Below, piece by piece: positions 14,647 through 17,091 of a DNA stretch of 17,091 bases. The translations under genes and the position numbers were made by a program. The DNA comes from Nitrospira sp. (GTDB taxonomy: Bacteria > Nitrospirota > Nitrospiria > Nitrospirales > Nitrospiraceae). The notes under the pieces were generated by a model. That model had not been told where the DNA came from. It worked only from the letters and a program-made list of their open reading frames with translations, and searched no databases. Within the stretch, counting starts at the first letter, position 1, and the number at the start of each line of letters is the position of its first letter. The stretch spans positions 1 to 17,091 of the forward strand of contig JAAUPT010000006.1 in NCBI GenBank assembly GCA_012032965.1, given 5' to 3'.

Positions 14647-15381
14647 TCAATTCACCCGATTCGGAACCGATCGACCTTCCAATGCGGCCGCAATATTATC
14701 GAGACAGATAAGTCCCATGCGAACACGCGTTTGAAGCGTGGCCGATCCGAGGTGGGGAAGAAGGACGACATTCGGCAGCGAGCACAAAGCAGGGGAGATC
14801 ATCGGTTCGTGCTCGTAGACATCCAGTCCGGCTCCGGCGATGGTTCGTGCCTCGAGCGACGACAGCAAGGCGGACTCATCGATGACCGGTCCTCGTGACG
14901 TGTTGATGAGAAAGGCCGTCGGCTTCATCCGAGCAAGCTCAGGTTGGCCGATAAGGTGACGGGTGGTGTCGGTAAGTGGAACATGAAGCGAAATGAAATC
15001 AGAGTGTGTGAGCACGGCGTCCAGCTGATGCCATGTCCAGGAAAGACCCGGAGGGCTTGAAACAGCATGACGGCCGGCATAGAGTATCGACATTCGAAAC
15101 CCGATTGCTCGTTGTGCCACCGCCTGACCGATGCGTCCCATGCCGATAATGCCGAGCGTTTTCCCCGTAATGTCGGTACCCAGCATTTGCGTCGGAGTCC
15201 ATCCCGTCCAATTACCGGTTCGAATCCAGGCATCTCCTTCGCCGACACGCCTCGCGACCGCCAGCAATAGCGCCCACGTCAGGTCGGCGGTGGCGTCGGT
15301 CAGTACATCTGGTGTATTGGTGACAATGATGCCACGCTGAGCCGCAGCAGACAGGTCGATGTTGTTGTAGCCGACGGTCAT
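14647..15381 (-). CDS. D-2-hydroxyacid dehydrogenase, NAD-binding and catalytic C-terminal part
   Basis: 244 residues containing most of a D-isomer-specific 2-hydroxyacid dehydrogenase (glyoxylate/hydroxypyruvate reductase-like). VTNTPDVLTDATADLTWALL is typical of archaeal-type glyoxylate reductases. The NAD(P) motif GMGRIG is at 80-85, the substrate-binding and catalytic Arg163 is in INTSRGPVID, the catalytic Glu is in LDVYEHEP (about 190-192), and His210 is in LLPHLGSA. The enzyme interconverts 2-oxoacids and D-2-hydroxyacids using NAD(P)H in the cytoplasm. It begins MTVGYNNIDL, in the middle of a conserved segment (IVANxxVGYNNID), so it is the 3' part of a split gene and not a complete enzyme. 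Substrate cannot be told from sequence alone. Confidence 0.88.
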   Translation of the reverse strand: MTVGYNNIDLSAAAQRGIIVTNTPDVLTDATADLTWALLLAVARRVGEGDAWIRTGNWTGWTPTQMLGTDITGKTLGIIGMGRIGQAVAQRAIGFRMSILYAGRHAVSSPPGLSWTWHQLDAVLTHSDFISLHVPLTDTTRHLIGQPELARMKPTAFLINTSRGPVIDESALLSSLEARTIAGAGLDVYEHEPMISPALCSLPNVVLLPHLGSATLQTRVRMGLICLDNIAAALEGRSVPNRVN

Positions 15382-15605
15382 TAGTTGGCGACAATTTTCA
15401 GCTTTGTCGTGTGGGCCAGTAGTGACGTGTCGATGCAGTCTGCCAACGTACAGATCACGGCATCGGCCTGGGAAAAGCCGCGCCGTAGCTCTTCTGTGGT
15501 CAGTGGTCGGTTGGGTGATTCAGCCAGCACCTGGTAGTACCGAGGGATGGCGTCCATTACTGGCTGAGGCAGCAGACGCGTGATAAATACAGTCGGCTGA
15601 TCCAT
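15381..15605 (-). CDS. D-2-hydroxyacid dehydrogenase, N-terminal part
   Basis: 74 residues starting at ATG 15605: MDQPTVFITRLLPQPVMDAI, the first strand and helix of the substrate-binding domain, through FSQADAVICTLADCIDTSLL, to LKIVAN, where a TAA interrupts. The following part starts at an ATG overlapping this stop (TAATG). The two pieces sum to 318 residues, the usual length for the family. One missing base or two extra ones at 15377-15385 would explain the split. Translational re-initiation at TAATG is possible in principle, but a two-chain form of this enzyme is not something I know of. There is no visible ribosome binding site in front of ATG 15605. Confidence 0.75.
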   Translation of the reverse strand: MDQPTVFITRLLPQPVMDAIPRYYQVLAESPNRPLTTEELRRGFSQADAVICTLADCIDTSLLAHTTKLKIVAN

Positions 15606-15615
15606 GGTCGTGTGT

Positions 15616-15645
15616 ATTGTAGAAGAAATCGGAGTCCAGGAACAA
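15616..15645 (-). promoter_or_regulatory. Possible promoter of the hydroxyacid dehydrogenase gene
   Basis: On the minus strand: TTGTTC (15640-15645), an 18-base spacer and TACAAT (15616-15621, five of six matches). Only 10 bases separate the -10 box from ATG 15605, so the message would be nearly leaderless. This agrees with the absence of a ribosome binding site. Confidence 0.35.
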
Positions 15646-15694
15646 CGACGGTGGTGACCCGCAGACTGTCCCCGTTAGGAATAAGTCAAGGCTT

Positions 15695-16000
15695 ATGACA
15701 CCTTCTTTTCCATCATTAATCCAACCGACAAGGAGCCGCCCGGTTGCGAAAGATCTTCGTGCTCTATTGGGAGTAGGGAAAGTCTTGGACGATGGCCCCG
15801 CGCTGACAGCGTATGCGGTGGACGCCAGCATCTACCGCGTTCCTCCACAAGCCATTGTTCTGGTCGAGTCGGAAGATGATATCGCTGCGACGGTAAGCTA
15901 CGCTGTGTCACGAGGCATTCCACTGACGCCTCGAGCTGCCGGGACGAATCTAACCGGTTCTGCCATCGGGTCCGGCATTATCTCGATGTGTCACGGATGA
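15695..16000 (+). CDS. FAD-linked oxidase (GlcD/D-lactate dehydrogenase type), N-terminal part
   Basis: Residues 1-96 are the start of an FAD-binding domain of the vanillyl-alcohol-oxidase fold (FAD_binding_4): AVDASIYRVPPQAIVLVES, then the FAD-pyrophosphate loop segment GIPLTPRAAGTNLTGSAIGS. ATG 15695 has only AAGG (15688-15691) close by. The frame ends prematurely after SGIISMCHG, where the family continues with a D-V-S-R/DxSxMN segment. That continuation lies in the adjacent frame. The gene is divergent from the hydroxyacid dehydrogenase with 89 bases between starts. Confidence 0.8.
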   Translation: MTPSFPSLIQPTRSRPVAKDLRALLGVGKVLDDGPALTAYAVDASIYRVPPQAIVLVESEDDIAATVSYAVSRGIPLTPRAAGTNLTGSAIGSGIISMCHG

Positions 16001-17091
16001 ATCGAATCCTCGAAGTGAATCGGGAGCAGCGTTGGGCTCGTGTTCAGCCAGGTATTGTTTTGGCGGAATTGAACAAGCAGCTCAGCCCGCACGGGCTCCT
16101 GTTTGGTCCCGACCCATCCAGTGGGGACATGTGCAAACTGGGTGGCATGATCGACAATAACTCCTCAGGTCCGCATACGTTGCGGTATGGTTCCGTGAAG
16201 GACAATATCCAAAGCCTTCGGCTATGCCTGACCTCATCATCCTGGATCGAGGCTCGATCTTATGCTCTGAATGATCCGACGCTTGAACGGTTCCTGACGT
16301 CCGTGCCTGCACTGCGCGACGTGCTGGTATTAACTCAGGCTCATGCCGATCTTATTGCCGCCAAGCGACCGACCGTCAGTAAGAACAGCTGTGGATACAA
16401 TCTCTTTGGGGTGGCCGAGGGGTTGACCCGTGGCCATTTCGATCTCCCCAAGCTGTTCGTGGGCAGCGAGGGAACGCTGGGTATCGTCAGTGAAGCCACG
16501 ATCATGCTGGCGGAGAAGCCTGCGGCGACGCTGACTGCGCTGATTCATTTTCAAAGCCTTGAAGAAGTCGGTCAAGCCGTCCCTCAGCTCCTGACCCTCC
16601 AGCCAAGCGCTCTGGAAGTCATGGATGCCAACACGCTTAATTTGATCGGTCGCGGGAATCATGGCATTCCTGATGATGCGGCGGCCACATTGCTGGTCGA
16701 GTTGGATGCCGATTCGACCGAGGTCGACCTTCGTGAGAAGGCCGACGCGATGGCAGCCATCTGTCGACCGTATAAACTAGCGTCGGCACTCACCCTTGCG
16801 TTTGATGCGTCGCAACGGGAGCAACTCTGGAAAGCCCGGAAGGCCCTCTATCCGACTCTCTATCGATTTGATGCCAAAAAGAAGCCGATCAACTTCGTTG
16901 ATGACGTTGTCGTACCGGCTGAACGAATCAGCGAGCTGATGCGATACTTGGAGGAGTTTTTCGGGGGACAACAGGTGCCCGTGGCGATCTTCGGCCATAT
17001 TGGCAATGGGAATGCGCATATCGTTCCATTGTTGGACATCAACGATGCCGGAGATTTCCAGAAGATGGTGCAGGCCTACCAAGAGATCCAT
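15982..17091 (+). CDS. FAD-linked oxidase, main part, running off the right edge
   Basis: Frame 1 is open from 15982 (LDVSRMNRILEVNREQRWAR) to the end of the window, 370 codons. Key motifs are GPDPSSGDMCKLGGMIDNNS, HTLRYGSVKDNI, KNSCGYNLFGV, KLFVGSEGTLGIVSEATIML and, in the FAD-oxidase C domain, FGHIGNGNAHIVPLL. This is the glycolate oxidase/D-lactate dehydrogenase family, which oxidises 2-hydroxyacids and passes electrons on through FAD. The motifs KNSCGYNLF and PDPSSGDM recall the long members that carry a C-terminal Fe-S domain, so the missing downstream part may encode one. One C restored in ATC-TC near 15982 (to ATC-CTC) joins it to the N-terminal piece. Substrate is uncertain. Confidence 0.85.

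Overview
The window (17,091 bases, GC roughly in the mid-50s by eye) reads as a chromosomal segment of a Gram-negative bacterium. It carries lipid A and LPS-export genes (lpxD, lptF, lptG) and a chemosensory-type signalling cluster. The gene families and sequence style are reminiscent of Nitrospira (Nitrospirota). That assignment is inference from memory and should be held loosely. No rRNA, tRNA, CRISPR array, transposase or attachment site was seen.

Layout. (1) Positions 1-5864, plus strand: a signalling cluster. In order it holds the tail of a CheW-domain (probably CheA-like) protein, a CheY-like receiver, two CheW-like adaptors, a second receiver followed by a long coiled coil, a degenerate Hpt-like protein, a GspA/ExeA-type AAA ATPase and an HD-GYP protein. 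The last two overlap by 4 bases. (2) 6130-6669, plus: a small membrane protein of unknown function behind its own sigma70-like promoter. (3) 11881 down to 6674, minus: an envelope operon lptF-lptG-fabF-acp-lpxD with a clear promoter at 11853-11881. (4) 12126-12344, plus: a cold-shock protein, transcribed divergently from lptF. (5) About 12501-14620, plus: a large TPR protein. (6) 15605-14647, minus: a D-2-hydroxyacid dehydrogenase, divergent from an FAD-linked oxidase (15695 to the right edge). Together these two suggest 2-hydroxyacid/2-oxoacid chemistry such as glycolate/glyoxylate or lactate.

How the genes work together. Cluster 1 looks like a modular signal-transduction unit: adaptor proteins, receivers, a non-canonical Hpt domain, an ATPase of the type that acts on cell-wall or secretion machines, and a probable c-di-GMP phosphodiesterase. 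This would suit control of surface machinery such as pili or secretion. Cluster 3 joins two LPS-transport permeases with LpxD, a ketoacyl-ACP synthase and an unusual acyl carrier protein with a long basic tail. This suggests coupling between acyl supply, lipid A assembly and LPS export.

The dominant oddity is sequence integrity. At least five genes (second cheW, acp, lptG, the TPR gene, the FAD oxidase) are each broken by what looks like one missing base, usually in a short homopolymer. The hydroxyacid dehydrogenase is also split, and the receiver/coiled-coil pair may be. Restoring one base gives full-length, family-like proteins and recovers an ATGA overlap between acp and lpxD. I read this mainly as consensus error in the assembly rather than gene decay, and annotate the genes accordingly.
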